In this document: in pieces, positions 1 through 8,656 of the stretch
Layout of the letters: every line of letters begins with the position of its first letter
Position numbering within the stretch: the first letter of the stretch is position 1
Source: Nitrosopumilus sp. Nsub
GTDB lineage: Archaea; Thermoproteota; Nitrososphaeria; Nitrososphaerales; Nitrosopumilaceae
Direction of reading: 5' to 3'
DNA length: 64,000 nucleotides
Assembly (NCBI RefSeq): GCF_001541925.1
Contig: NZ_LQMW01000019.1
Coordinates: 1-64,000 of the forward strand
Made by a program: the position numbers and the translations under genes
Notes under the pieces: generated by a model
Seen by the model: only the letters and a program-made list of their open reading frames with translations
What the model was told of the DNA's origin: nothing
The model's database searches: none

Positions 1-1
1 A

Positions 2-103
2 TTAGGCCATGGAAAGACGTCTATGAATCAGTTGGTACATTTGCTTAACATGTCGTACAATCTTTCAACAGAATTCAAAGAGATTTACAAACGTCTAAAG
101 TAA
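2..103 (+). CDS. 3' end of a gene entering from the left (partial, frame uncertain)
   Basis: Two frames are open from the window edge. One runs to a TAA at 101-103 (33 residues, ending in a helical basic tail EIYKRLK); the other stops at 46-48 after RPWKDVYESVGTFA. The shorter frame has the more A/T-rich third positions expected of this genome at 1-48, the longer gives a plausible C-terminal helix. I cannot decide which is real, and no function can be read. Confidence 0.25.
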   Translation, partial: LGHGKTSMNQLVHLLNMSYNLSTEFKEIYKRLK

Positions 104-379
104 TTTCTCTATAGTTTTTTTATACATTCCAAATCAACTTTATTTTTATGAAATCAACATCATGTTGTGTAACGAAAATAGTTTTTGAAAAATTGTCTAT
201 CAATGTCAGCCAAAAGATATGAGGCCTCTATTATGATCTAAGTAACTGATTATCACTAGAATTTATTTTCATTAAGAAAATTTCGAAAACGCATTTTCTA
301 CGGAATTAATATGTGATATTGTTTATCATTTTTGAAAATTATCCTTGTTTTTATATTCAATAATTGTTTTTTTCAATAT

Positions 380-802
380 ATGAAAAAATCATTTAAAATT
401 CTTGTCCCACTTGACGGTTCTGCAAATGCCACACGTGGTTTGAATAAGGCACTTGAACTTGCAAAATTGAGTGATGCAGAAATCACTGGATTTTATGTAT
501 TTGATTTGCCTATTGCTGCAGGAATAAAACTTACACAAAAAATGAAAGACGAATCTCAAAAAAGGGCTGTTAAAGCTATTGGTCCTGCAATGAAAAAAGT
601 ACAAAGTGCTGGTTCCAAATTCCAATACCATACAGGTGGAGGCCATATTGGTTCTGAAATTGTCAAATATGCTCAAAAGGGTAAATTTGACATGATTGTA
701 ATTGGTGCACGTGGATTAGGCGGGGTAAAAGAAGCATTTCTTGGAAGTACATCAAACTATGTTATGCATAAAACCAAGATACCCGTATTGATAATCAAAT
801 AG
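380..802 (+). CDS. Universal stress protein (UspA family)
   Basis: A single-domain cytoplasmic universal stress protein of 140 aa, the usual family size. The N-terminus has the first beta strand and LDGS turn (around residues 8-14). The C-terminus carries the nucleotide-binding signature G-x2-G-x9-G-S/T (GARGLGG...FLGST, about 108-125), which suggests an ATP-binding member. I start at ATG 380 (MKKSFKILVP) because this places the first strand at the normal distance; an upstream ATG at 332 would add a hydrophobic AT-rich tail foreign to the family. It stands alone, with no partner gene to point to a specific stress. Confidence 0.93.
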   Translation: MKKSFKILVPLDGSANATRGLNKALELAKLSDAEITGFYVFDLPIAAGIKLTQKMKDESQKRAVKAIGPAMKKVQSAGSKFQYHTGGGHIGSEIVKYAQKGKFDMIVIGARGLGGVKEAFLGSTSNYVMHKTKIPVLIIK

Positions 803-898
803 TCCACATATCCAAAAAAAACACAATCTTTATCATCTATAATTGCGTATAGATATTGCAGAAAACAAATCAATTTGGCATATGTGCCCAACATTGTT

Positions 899-923
899 CC
901 CTGTTACGTGCGGTGTGACAGGG
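899..923. other. Isolated 9-bp hairpin
   Basis: CCCTGTTAC (899-907) pairs with GTGACAGGG (915-923), one pair being a G-U wobble on the + strand, with a 7-nt loop. It is the only GC-rich piece in the gap between the stress-protein gene and the next gene on the other strand. It could be a terminator-like 3' structure for either gene, a small RNA or a protein-binding palindrome. No T tract follows. Confidence 0.4.
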
Positions 924-993
924 TTCTTACACTAGAAAAGTAATTTGACTTGCAAGTTCCTTTGATGCAGTTTTTTAGTAAACTTTCTCAAAT

Positions 994-1239
994 CTATTTA
1001 TGATTCATTTTGTCTGAGGCATAAGTTGGAAATAACGAGGGAACCCAAGCATGAATGAATAATGCTATTGACATAGACATTGCTCTCCACCAATGAGATT
1101 TGTAGGTCATATTGTTTTCTTTAGGATGTTTAGTCAGGTTTAATTTTTGTTTTAGAAAATCCTGAATTCTTGAATTTTCTTTTGCATGCTGTCTTGTACT
1201 CATAGCACAATATTTCTTAAGATAATAATTAAGCAACAT
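994..1239 (-). CDS. Small hypothetical protein downstream of an RHH regulator
   Basis: An 81-residue reading frame with a basic, Lys/Arg-rich first half and a short hydrophobic stretch near the C-terminus (AMSMSIALFIHAWVPSLF), which could be a membrane-associated helix. I start at the first ATG; a TTG at 1266 would overlap the stop of the upstream regulator gene and suggest coupled translation. I recognise no family. The AT-rich setting leaves real doubt that it is expressed. Confidence 0.35.
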   Translation of the reverse strand: MLLNYYLKKYCAMSTRQHAKENSRIQDFLKQKLNLTKHPKENNMTYKSHWWRAMSMSIALFIHAWVPSLFPTYASDKMNHK

Positions 1240-1262
1240 GTATTGATTGCAATCATTTGCAA

Positions 1263-1790
1263 TCAATTAACAAAAGAAACAGTTACAGATCCATCAGATT
1301 CTACAACATTACATTCACAGTTTAATGTAGATGAAATTACTGCAGTTAAAAATGAGGCAATGTAAATTGAACCTTTTTTGCCAAAATTGTGACGTATACT
1401 CATAGAGACTTTGTTATCAGATTGCTCAAGATCACATTGACCATACCCACAATGTTCACAATAAATTTTCATAAACATAGATACATTTTGTGAGGTAATT
1501 TCTTTCCATTTGAACAATATGAACTCCTTAGGTTCATTTGAACCTGCATCCAATGCCAAAAGTTTGAGTTCGTCTACATCTGTTTTATCTAAAAACATTT
1601 TGAATACTTTTTTACTCATTTTCATCACTCCAAATTTTTCCATATACGTATCCAAATCCAAATAATTTCCAAAAATTTGGTTAGCTAAAATATTGAGACT
1701 TATTTTTTGTTCTTTTGCAATCTCTCTTAATTTTTCATCAATTTTTTCATCTATTCTAAATGTAATTGTATTAGTATTTCTTTTACTCAT
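1263..1790 (-). CDS. Ribbon-helix-helix domain regulator with a Cys-containing C-terminal domain
   Basis: The N-terminus (about residues 7-45: TITFRIDEKIDEKLREIA, then ISLNILANQIF) has the strand-helix-helix pattern of a MetJ/Arc DNA-binding domain. The remaining ~125 residues form a compact domain with CEHCGYGQC and a later CEC, which may bind metal or act as a small-molecule sensor. The total of 175 aa is longer than a bare RHH protein, so a DNA-binding plus effector architecture is likely. The RHH call is from pattern; the ligand is unknown. Its promoter would lie in the 180 bp before the start. Confidence 0.7.
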   Translation of the reverse strand: MSKRNTNTITFRIDEKIDEKLREIAKEQKISLNILANQIFGNYLDLDTYMEKFGVMKMSKKVFKMFLDKTDVDELKLLALDAGSNEPKEFILFKWKEITSQNVSMFMKIYCEHCGYGQCDLEQSDNKVSMSIRHNFGKKGSIYIASFLTAVISSTLNCECNVVESDGSVTVSFVN

Positions 1791-1976
1791 ACTATAGAAT
1801 TGCCCTCATATTGTTATTTAAAAGAATCATCAAAATATTATCCAGAAATTAATGTCTGAAAATGTTCAGTGTTTTCAAAAGGTCTAATGTAAAATAAAAT
1901 TTCAACCCTCATCAGGTTCATTAGGATGTATGATCATATATTTAGAATTAAATGATAGTTGTTGTACAAGAACAAA

Positions 1977-3842
1977 TTAGCTATTTTCAATAGAGATAAT
2001 TCCATTAGTGACCAACCATTCAATTCCTTGAATGAAAGCATCATCATCAATTGTTCCATCAGCCCACCAGCCTGCGTTATTTTTAACCCAGGATGGAATT
2101 TTTTCTTGTGAGGAATTTATTGTTTGAGAAGAAACATTCAAAATATTATTTTCAATTAAATATTGAATTCCTTGAACAAAGGAATCATCATCTATAGTAC
2201 CATCAGCCCACCATCCAGCATTGTTTTTAATCCATGAAGGAATTACAGAATCACCTACAGAAATTACTCCAATCATCCATGGATGTAATTCACAATAATA
2301 AGGAAACAATCCCGCAGTATCAAATTTTTGTGAGAAATTATTGCCAGGTGCAATTATACCACTATCAAAATAATTAGATTTTCCTTCTGCAGGATTTCCA
2401 GAAGTAACTGTATGTGCAGCTGAATCAACATTCTTCCACAAAACTAGTTCACCTACAGATAATTTTTCGTCATAAGGCAGATAGCATGATTCTGTTAATT
2501 CACAACCTGGAACAGAAGAACCCAATGCAATATCAATAATCTTATCAGCAATTATTTCATTTTTAGGCTCAGTTACTTTAAATGAAAATTCGCCAGAAGT
2601 ATCAAAATTGTTTACATTTGAAATTCTCAAAATTACTGCACCAGTACTATCAAAAATTACAGGAACTGAATCTCTACCAGTAAAAGATTCAACTCCACTT
2701 AATGATTCAATTTGGTTTCCATTTAGAAAAATATCCAAATCATATGTAATTTGAGGAATTACAATATTGGTAATTGGATCTCTAAATTCTAAATTCAGAT
2801 TAATTTCATTGTTAGGATGAATTTTTCCTTCGGGAGTTAATGTCAAGTGGAATTTCCAGTCCTCCTGAGTAGACAAGACAATTACTTTATCTCCAGATTC
2901 TAATGACGCGTCATCTTTTTGAACATCACGAAGTTTTCCAGATTCAAGTCCAAAAATTATTTTATCGCGTGTATCAGATGGAATTTCATCATATAGCTTG
3001 ACCAATTTTTTTGTAGGGATTAAAAAATGCACAACAATTTCTTCATCACCGGATCTATCAATAGTGCCTAAAACAGGAATAGTGTTTACAGTCATTTTGA
3101 TTTCATGTTCATGGAATGCTTTCATTGATTTTGGAATATAATATTCAGCATGAACATAAGGGATTTTTTTAATAAAATCAACATCCCAATTAAACGGCAT
3201 ATCTGCAGTTAATTTTTGACTATTCTCATCATAATGAAATTCATCAATTTTGTCAAAATAGGTTGCAAACATCAAATCATATTTTTTATCTGAATTAATT
3301 TCAAATGGAATATACTCACCAATAGTTAATAGAGTTTCAAAAACAGGAGGTCTAGGAAGAGATTCAGACTCAATTGACAAAATCGTTACGTCAACCTGCA
3401 CTAATCCACCGTTCATAAACAAAGGAGCATCTATTGTAAGAGGTTTTTGAGCAGTTCCAATCCAAAAATCATTAGATGTTTTATCACCTGAAAAATCTAT
3501 TTGATTTTTTGGAATAATTTTTGCAATAAAGGATTCATTTGGACTGTATGCATTAAAAGATAAGATAGAGTCACCAGTTTTAGGATCAATAACATCTACA
3601 AAATATTCAATGTTAGAAACAATACTTTCCTTGTCATGGTTAATTGTTGAAATTTCAAATCCTATCTCAGATTCATTTCCATGTAAAACATCAGGAGTTG
3701 TTTGGACTTTCACCTTATAGAAATTGTCATTGACAAATTGAATGTCACTTTCAACAGAACCTAATCCATGAGCATATGCAGATTGAACTGTTCCAAAAAT
3801 TATAACTATAGAAAAAATCAACAAGAGGGTAATAGAATTCAT
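1977..3842 (-). CDS. Secreted blue-copper (plastocyanin-like) protein with two C-terminal NAGWWADG repeats
   Basis: Residues 1-24 are a signal peptide ending near AYA. A long beta-rich region follows, then a cupredoxin domain at about 440-535. Its likely type-1 copper ligands are His in AHTV, then Cys, His and Met in YYCELHPWM. The C-terminus holds two ~37-residue repeats, each starting IPSW(I/V)KNNAGWWADG and continuing IDDD.F.QGI..L. Such repeats and extracellular cupredoxins are typical of ammonia-oxidising archaea, whose electron transport depends on copper. The neighbouring gene encodes a related secreted protein. Whether this one carries electrons, stores copper or is structural cannot be read from sequence. 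Confidence 0.85.
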   Translation of the reverse strand: MNSITLLLIFSIVIIFGTVQSAYAHGLGSVESDIQFVNDNFYKVKVQTTPDVLHGNESEIGFEISTINHDKESIVSNIEYFVDVIDPKTGDSILSFNAYSPNESFIAKIIPKNQIDFSGDKTSNDFWIGTAQKPLTIDAPLFMNGGLVQVDVTILSIESESLPRPPVFETLLTIGEYIPFEINSDKKYDLMFATYFDKIDEFHYDENSQKLTADMPFNWDVDFIKKIPYVHAEYYIPKSMKAFHEHEIKMTVNTIPVLGTIDRSGDEEIVVHFLIPTKKLVKLYDEIPSDTRDKIIFGLESGKLRDVQKDDASLESGDKVIVLSTQEDWKFHLTLTPEGKIHPNNEINLNLEFRDPITNIVIPQITYDLDIFLNGNQIESLSGVESFTGRDSVPVIFDSTGAVILRISNVNNFDTSGEFSFKVTEPKNEIIADKIIDIALGSSVPGCELTESCYLPYDEKLSVGELVLWKNVDSAAHTVTSGNPAEGKSNYFDSGIIAPGNNFSQKFDTAGLFPYYCELHPWMIGVISVGDSVIPSWIKNNAGWWADGTIDDDSFVQGIQYLIENNILNVSSQTINSSQEKIPSWVKNNAGWWADGTIDDDAFIQGIEWLVTNGIISIENS

Positions 3843-3881
3843 TTCACTTACATTATGGACTTGTTTGAGGATAATAAATTA

Positions 3882-5393
3882 TCAGTCATCTAAATTATCA
3901 ACATAACCAGTAACATGGTCAAAGACAAATGTTTGTGCAATGACATCTATTTGATCTGCTGAAGAATAAGGTCCGCCGATTAACCCATCATTATCATCAG
4001 GTAAGGTTCTATCCTCATATTCAACATAGATTGAATCACCGTTACTTACTCTGAGAGTATTTTTAGCAAAAGAATGATCATCAAATGTTACATCAAATGA
4101 TCCTTCTAAAAGATCTACATAGTGTCCGTGCATTCTACCTTTCCAATCTTCAGGAATATTACCTTCAACAAATGCAGAATGTTTTCCAACTACTTCCTTA
4201 ACAATAGCTTCAGGGGCTACTTGAAATGAAAAGTCTTGTTTTGCATCACCATCAAATATGTCAGTAATTATAATTTTTGCCGTTCCTCTTTCATCAAATC
4301 TTACAGGCTCAACAGCATGACCATCATCTGCAAATCTTTCAGTTCTTTTCTCAATTAATTCACCATTAAGATAAATTTCAAGTCCGTAAGTCAATTTACT
4401 TTTCATGATATCAGTTAATCCGTCATGAACCATTATGTTGATGTTATAGTCTTTATCAACACCAATTACACCACCTGGTTGCCACCAAAAGTATAATTTG
4501 TATTCACCATCTGGAGTATACTTGATTAATGATGATGATGCAGGTTCAGTTAATTGTACATCTTCAACTTCACCTCCACCTAGTTGACCACCATGATCAT
4601 GATTTGGAATAAATTGAACTGGAACATAGATTCCTGCCATGTCAGAATCAGAATATGCATGAATATAGTAACTATGGAAATCCTCATGGTGTATCCACAA
4701 ATCAGCATCATGTAGTTTGAAGGTAATTGGTTCACCTGCAATAAATTGGGGTTTATCAAATGATAATTCTCCCAATTGCCATTCCCAAGTAGCAGATTTT
4801 ACAATGTTGATATCTTCATTTGCTTCCCAGTTTACAGTAACTGCACCATCCTGAGTTCCAGTTGGAATTTTTACTGCAACATCATGAGCACTCTTCATCC
4901 AATCATAGGTTCCCATCATTGGCATAAGATTATCCATATTCATCCCCATTGCTTTAATTTCTACACCATTTTCATTATGAACAACAAAATCTTTTTCACC
5001 AGTCATTTTTACAATTCCTAAAAATACACCCGTATCAGGACCAGTTTCTGAAAATGCTATTTCATCTGCAGTTGCATCTCTTGTAGTTACAGTAATTTTA
5101 CCATAACCATTTTGTCCCAATCCAATATTGTCAATTTTTTGAGGATCCTCATTGAATCCATTTGCATAAATTAAAACATAAATTCTATCAGTATGAGTAT
5201 ATCCACTATATTTTTCATCACAATCTTGTAATGTGGTTGCAGCGTTTTGACAGAATTTCATTATAATTCCAGGAGTTTCATATGTATTAGAAAAGGAACT
5301 TGGAGGAATTGCATTGGCATTAATTGCTGAAAATGGCATAGAAAGTACAAATGTTGTTAAAATTGCAAATGTAATGATCTTAGACTTGTTCAA
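3882..5393 (-). CDS. Secreted beta-rich protein related to the neighbouring cupredoxin protein
   Basis: 503 aa with a clear signal peptide (MNKSKIITFAILTTFVLS, cleavage probably after ANA). It shares a segment with the middle of the downstream cupredoxin protein: YGLEIYLNGELIE...RGTAKIIITDI here against YDLDIFLNGNQIE...TGAVILRISNV there, each followed by FSF(Q/K)V. It has no copper motif and no NAGWWADG repeats. It is rich in His and Asp (HNENG, HHEDFHS, NHDHGG), so metal binding is possible. A cell-surface role is likely. The two genes are 39 bp apart on the same strand and probably co-transcribed. I do not know a specific function. Confidence 0.7.
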   Translation of the reverse strand: MNKSKIITFAILTTFVLSMPFSAINANAIPPSSFSNTYETPGIIMKFCQNAATTLQDCDEKYSGYTHTDRIYVLIYANGFNEDPQKIDNIGLGQNGYGKITVTTRDATADEIAFSETGPDTGVFLGIVKMTGEKDFVVHNENGVEIKAMGMNMDNLMPMMGTYDWMKSAHDVAVKIPTGTQDGAVTVNWEANEDINIVKSATWEWQLGELSFDKPQFIAGEPITFKLHDADLWIHHEDFHSYYIHAYSDSDMAGIYVPVQFIPNHDHGGQLGGGEVEDVQLTEPASSSLIKYTPDGEYKLYFWWQPGGVIGVDKDYNINIMVHDGLTDIMKSKLTYGLEIYLNGELIEKRTERFADDGHAVEPVRFDERGTAKIIITDIFDGDAKQDFSFQVAPEAIVKEVVGKHSAFVEGNIPEDWKGRMHGHYVDLLEGSFDVTFDDHSFAKNTLRVSNGDSIYVEYEDRTLPDDNDGLIGGPYSSADQIDVIAQTFVFDHVTGYVDNLDD

Positions 5394-5758
5394 TGTTTTA
5401 TAAAATTAGAAAATAAATAAAAAGAAAATGGTTCATTCGACAGATGTACTAATTAAATAGTAATAATTAAAAAAAATACAACATAATTATAAAAATCACA
5501 ATATTTTTTAAAATTCCTTGAATTGATTTCATGTCCTGAAGAGATATGATGTATCTACATACTTTATCTCACCAAGACATGTTATGCTGAAATAATTCAG
5601 TTTTTTTAAATAGCAGCATTCTAAAAAACCATTTTTTGGTAGAATATCAGTGGTCATACGACACAATTAACATTCTAATTTAGGCAACTGCTATTATTGA
5701 TTTTTAGCAATAATGAAATAAAAACAATCTCATTGTAATTGTGAACATTTGTAAAGTA
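5394..5758. other. 365-bp gap with no gene seen
   Basis: No convincing reading frame on either strand. It must hold the promoter of the secreted-protein gene that starts at 5393 on the minus strand. A 7-bp hairpin, ATTATTG/CAATAAT at about 5692-5712, lies just downstream of the minus-strand gene ending at 5759 and may mark its 3' end. CATGTC and GACATG (about 5531 and 5576) form a weak inverted repeat. Confidence 0.4.
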
Positions 5759-6040
5759 TTACCTAGCTATTCTCTCAACATTACGAATCAATCCTGATTC
5801 ATTATCAATTTCTAAGGCAATTTCTTGATAACCTACATGGACAAAAACAGTAGTAATTTTATCAATAGTTACTATTGATGTTAATTCAAAATTACAATGT
5901 CCCTCATAAAGCATTTTTTTGTTAACAATTTGTATTATCTTGTCATCAGAAATACGTGTTTTTTCTTTTAATGTAATTATTCCCAGTGAAATTAAGATCA
6001 ACAATACAAATAATCCAAATCCAATTTCAAACCAAAACAT
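5759..6040 (-). CDS. Small single-pass membrane protein
   Basis: 93 aa. One strong N-terminal transmembrane helix (FEIGFGLFVLLILISLGII) is followed by a charged soluble domain of ~65 residues with alternating strands (FELTSIVTIDKITTVFVHVGYQEIALEID). I start at ATG 6040; a TTG two codons upstream is possible. It is in the accessory stretch with no operon partner. I recognise no family. Confidence 0.55.
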   Translation of the reverse strand: MFWFEIGFGLFVLLILISLGIITLKEKTRISDDKIIQIVNKKMLYEGHCNFELTSIVTIDKITTVFVHVGYQEIALEIDNESGLIRNVERIAR

Positions 6041-6190
6041 GATCAACTTATACTAGATGGGGAATTATTGAATTTATGATTGATTATTAATAAATTAAAA
6101 ATATTTTTAATAATATACAATAATTTTAAAAAATTATTTATTTATTGAAACTATTCCTTTATTGAGCATTAAGACCCAATTTTGTTTAGA

Positions 6191-6349
6191 TTGAATATTT
6201 ATGATACGAGACCATTGGCTTGCAAAGATTGTGGAAAAGTAATTGGAGAAATAGATTATGATGCAGAAGTTATTTTGCCAAAATGTTCTCAATGTTCAAA
6301 TCCCACGCCACATGTTAGAGATAAAATGCCTTATTTGATTAAACATTGA
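6191..6349 (+). CDS. Zinc-ribbon microprotein (52 aa)
   Basis: An overlooked small gene. It reads LACKDCGKVIGEID, then CSQCSNP: two CxxC knuckles 24 residues apart, the layout of a zinc ribbon, with nothing else in the protein. It starts with TTG at 6191 (another in-frame TTG lies at 6182) after an upstream in-frame stop. Third codon positions are A/T-rich as in neighbouring genes. Microproteins of this kind usually bind zinc and a nucleic acid or protein partner; the partner is unknown. Confidence 0.6.
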   Translation: MNIYDTRPLACKDCGKVIGEIDYDAEVILPKCSQCSNPTPHVRDKMPYLIKH

Positions 6350-6395
6350 AAATATTATTTTTAATTATAATTTTAAAAATATTTTTGTGACGGAA

Positions 6396-6812
6396 TTATA
6401 GAGATTCTTTTGATTCAATTAATTGTAAAATTTTTTTAATTACTCTATCATGATCTATTCCAATATCAGTACCAACAATTAACAATTTATGGTTTTTTAA
6501 TGGAAAAGTAATTCTTTTAATTTTTTCATATTCTGTAAAAGAGTATTTACCATAACCAACAAACGGATACAGTAATTCCCGAGCATTCCAACGTAAAATT
6601 GTATTAATTAGCGATTTTGATATTTCTTCTATTGGAAGATATGATTTAATGCTGTCTCGCATCCCTCCTGCGATAAAATCTCCATTGTTATTATACACAA
6701 AAGCACCCCTAACTTGAGATTCTATTCCTAAAATTAATGAACAAAATTTTTCATAATTCATTTCTGAATTTGTATAGTTCAGAGTATTACTCATTCTAAT
6801 GCTGTGCTCCAT
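6396..6812 (-). CDS. Roadblock-like small sensor/scaffold protein
   Basis: 138 aa. The ILGIESQVRGAFVYNNNGDFIAGG segment followed by a helix pair resembles the roadblock/LC7 (profilin-like) fold. It is clearly paralogous to the product of 8657-9049: both carry Y(E/D)KIKRIT.PL and then an (L)L(I/F)V strand. Its start codon lies inside the end of a tiny membrane zinc-ribbon gene (6796-6969), so the two are translationally coupled. Roadblock proteins in prokaryotes often partner small GTPases or sensors, but no GTPase is in this window. Paralogy is certain; the fold call is an inference. Confidence 0.6.
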   Translation of the reverse strand: MEHSIRMSNTLNYTNSEMNYEKFCSLILGIESQVRGAFVYNNNGDFIAGGMRDSIKSYLPIEEISKSLINTILRWNARELLYPFVGYGKYSFTEYEKIKRITFPLKNHKLLIVGTDIGIDHDRVIKKILQLIESKESL

Positions 6813-6969
6813 TACATTTTATGCATTTTAATCCATTTATTTTGGAACCACAATGAATGCATTGCATGTTAAATTTTACATATTCATTTTTTTGAGTTTT
6901 TGAATATTTTATTGCCAAATAAATTATTAAAATCATTCCAATTCCAATTCCCAGCCATAAAAGAACCAT
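6796..6969 (-). CDS. Membrane-anchored zinc-knuckle microprotein (57 aa)
   Basis: An N-terminal transmembrane helix (VLLWLGIGIGMILIIYLAI) is followed by a short charged linker and a C-terminal pair of knuckles, CIHC and CIKC, eight residues apart. The stop TAG lies inside the start region of the roadblock-like gene, giving a 17-base overlap and suggesting a two-gene operon. One reading is a membrane anchor that presents a zinc knuckle to the roadblock-like protein in the cytoplasm; that is inference. Confidence 0.6.
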   Translation of the reverse strand: MVLLWLGIGIGMILIIYLAIKYSKTQKNEYVKFNMQCIHCGSKINGLKCIKCNGAQH

Positions 6970-7129
6970 TATTATTTTAAATATGAAACAATGAAATTTA
7001 ATGTTAAATGTAGAATTACGTTATATGTGTAAATTATATTTGCTATTAATTTAATAATTGTTAAGATATTTAAACAAATGTTAATAATTTATTTTTAAAA
7101 TTTAATTTCTATTTTCTCACATTATTTGT

Positions 7130-7276
7130 ATGAATGAAGATTATGCAGAATATACAAAATGCATTGAATGTAATACATCATTATTACTATGTGATTGTAT
7201 TTGTCCTAAATGTGGAAAAAGAGAAGGGTGTAGATGTGAACTTGTTCCAATCAAGTGGAGAGATTTGGGATATTAG
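7130..7276 (+). CDS. Eight-cysteine microprotein (48 aa), family member 1
   Basis: The sequence runs KCIECNTS then CDCICPKCGKREGCRC. The spacing CxxC followed by CxCxCxxCGxRxxCxC is shared with two other hidden genes in this window (9726-9881 and 42237-42377), so it is a real conserved family and not chance. Eight cysteines could hold two zinc ions. It starts at ATG 7130 and ends at TAG. No catalytic or membrane segment is present. Function unknown. Confidence 0.7.
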   Translation: MNEDYAEYTKCIECNTSLLLCDCICPKCGKREGCRCELVPIKWRDLGY

Positions 7277-7636
7277 GTGTACAATTTTTGTAATTTAAAA
7301 TCATAATTATTTTTGTACAATAGCACACATATTGAAATTAATACAAATTGAGATATAGGTTCCACAAAATTTATGTCCAGAATGTTTTTGTATGGCATAG
7401 GATTGAGTCCCACAATTTTATTATAATTTTAAATCATAAAATAATTACATATCAATCATTTGAAGAAAAAGAAATTCCACATATTGGTTCCTATGATTAA
7501 TCATATCTTCCAACACTGGATTGTATTTTAGATGATCAATACAATTTCAATTTTTAAATCTCAAAACAACCATCATTGAAAAACTAAAATTTGTTTAAAG
7601 CAAATATCAAAAATCAGTAGATTTAATCTTAAAACA
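7277..7636. other. 360-bp gap; one 8-bp hairpin
   Basis: No supported gene. A 49-codon TTG frame on the + strand looks random. ATTGTATT (7520-7527) pairs perfectly with AATACAAT (7538-7545) across a 10-nt loop. It lies ~90 bp past the stop of the minus-strand RAM gene and may be a 3' structure for it. A short stretch reading CPECFC near 7375 hints at a decayed cysteine microprotein, but it has no usable start. Confidence 0.35.
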
Positions 7637-7873
7637 TCATTTTGTAGATTGTTCAGGAATTGTATGAATAGTAATTGTATGTGTAACAAATCGGATTTTT
7701 CTAATCTCCTTTAATGACTCTTCAAATTCATCCATGTTTGCATAATTTAATTTTCCAATAAAATCATAAATCCCATACGTTCCACTTACTGCATCACAAA
7801 ATTTTTTGAGACTTGGAATTACTTGTAATTCATTTCCCATTTCACAATTTATCAAAACAAATGCAATTGCCAT
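7637..7873 (-). CDS. Stand-alone RAM (Lrp/AsnC effector) domain protein
   Basis: 78 aa, exactly one Lrp/AsnC ligand-binding domain with no helix-turn-helix. The opening strand AFVLINCEMGNE, the G(T)YGIYDFI strand and the final TITIHTI strand match the other RAM proteins at 9487, 12291 and 12531. RAM domains form beta-alpha-beta-beta-alpha-beta dimers that bind amino acids or similar effectors and assemble into larger rings. A version without a DNA-binding domain may modulate full-length Lrp proteins by hetero-oligomerising or act as a free sensor. Confidence 0.85.
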   Translation of the reverse strand: MAIAFVLINCEMGNELQVIPSLKKFCDAVSGTYGIYDFIGKLNYANMDEFEESLKEIRKIRFVTHTITIHTIPEQSTK

Positions 7874-8120
7874 ACTAAATATTGTATTTAATAGATTTAA
7901 AGATAACTAATTATTTATAAAATGATTGTTTGATATTAAATAAATTATCAGAAAATACGTTTGTAAAATTAGACCATTGTTTAACCTTTATTTTATTAAT
8001 AATAATTATTTTATACACAATAAATGTAATTAAATAATGATGAAAATCATATTTTAAATCTATTTTTGGCATTAACAGAAAAATAAATATCAAGTTAACA
8101 AGATATTTTTTGTCTTTCCA

Positions 8121-8216
8121 TTAATGTCGAGGGTCATAATGACAATCACAAATACAATTTATTTCACATTGAACTCGAACACAATCAATACACGGTTTTT
8201 GGTAATGCCAAAACAT
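8121..8216 (-). CDS. Cysteine-rich microprotein (31 aa)
   Basis: An ATG-initiated frame reading KPCIDCVRVQCEINCICDCHYD, with six cysteines in 17 residues. The CxxC followed by closely spaced CxC pairs resembles a shortened version of the eight-cysteine family found in this window. It is too short for a classical fold without bound metal. The gene sits alone between AT-rich spacers. Expression is not certain, but a run of six Cys is very unlikely in random AT-rich DNA. Confidence 0.5.
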   Translation of the reverse strand: MFWHYQKPCIDCVRVQCEINCICDCHYDPRH

Positions 8217-8374
8217 AATTTCTATTATCGTTATTAGTATATGAAATCAAGTAAATTATTTCTTAATAATTATCTGATTTTTTAGATATTTTTTGTACAT
8301 GTTTTTATTAATTTTATTTTAGATGATTTTAACAAATGTTTAAGAAAATATGACAAAAATTTCATTAATGATAA

Positions 8375-8485
8375 ATGAGTATAATAGTTATGAAATATAC
8401 TTGCCAAAAATGTGAATGTTCAATAATTGGTCATGCAGAAATTGTTTATGACATCATACATCATGAAAAAATTTGTGATCCATAA
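8375..8485 (+). CDS. Microprotein with a CxxCxC knuckle (31-36 aa)
   Basis: It reads KYTCQKCECSIIGHAEIVYDIIHHEKICDP. Two in-frame ATGs (8375 and 8390) are available. The CQKCEC knuckle, followed by two histidines and a last cysteine, could form one zinc site. The order resembles the 52-aa zinc ribbon at 6191 (both have the knuckle, then I-G-x-A/I-E/D and a Tyr-Asp). Low information content; function unknown. Confidence 0.42.
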   Translation: MSIIVMKYTCQKCECSIIGHAEIVYDIIHHEKICDP

Positions 8486-8656
8486 ATGGATTAATCATTT
8501 GCATGAATTAATTGATGTACCAACCTAATAATTAATAATTTTTAATATGTTTCAATTTATCTATTAAACATTTGTTCATAATTGTTTAATGATTTTAAAT
8601 AATTTTAAAATAGATTATGCATTAAAGTTATGTTGTTTTAATGGCAAGTATATCCA

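Noticed and set aside
1850-1935. Box C/D-like pair (CTGATGA and CTGA) on the minus strand
   Set aside because: The boxes are there but the flanks do not form a terminal stem and no C'/D' is visible.
4776-5021. 81-codon + strand frame inside the secreted-protein gene
   Set aside because: Antisense shadow of a signal-peptide protein with good family-like structure.
7911-8093. 60-codon minus-strand frame rich in Ile and Lys
   Set aside because: Composition is what AT-rich non-coding DNA gives; no motif, no operon partner.
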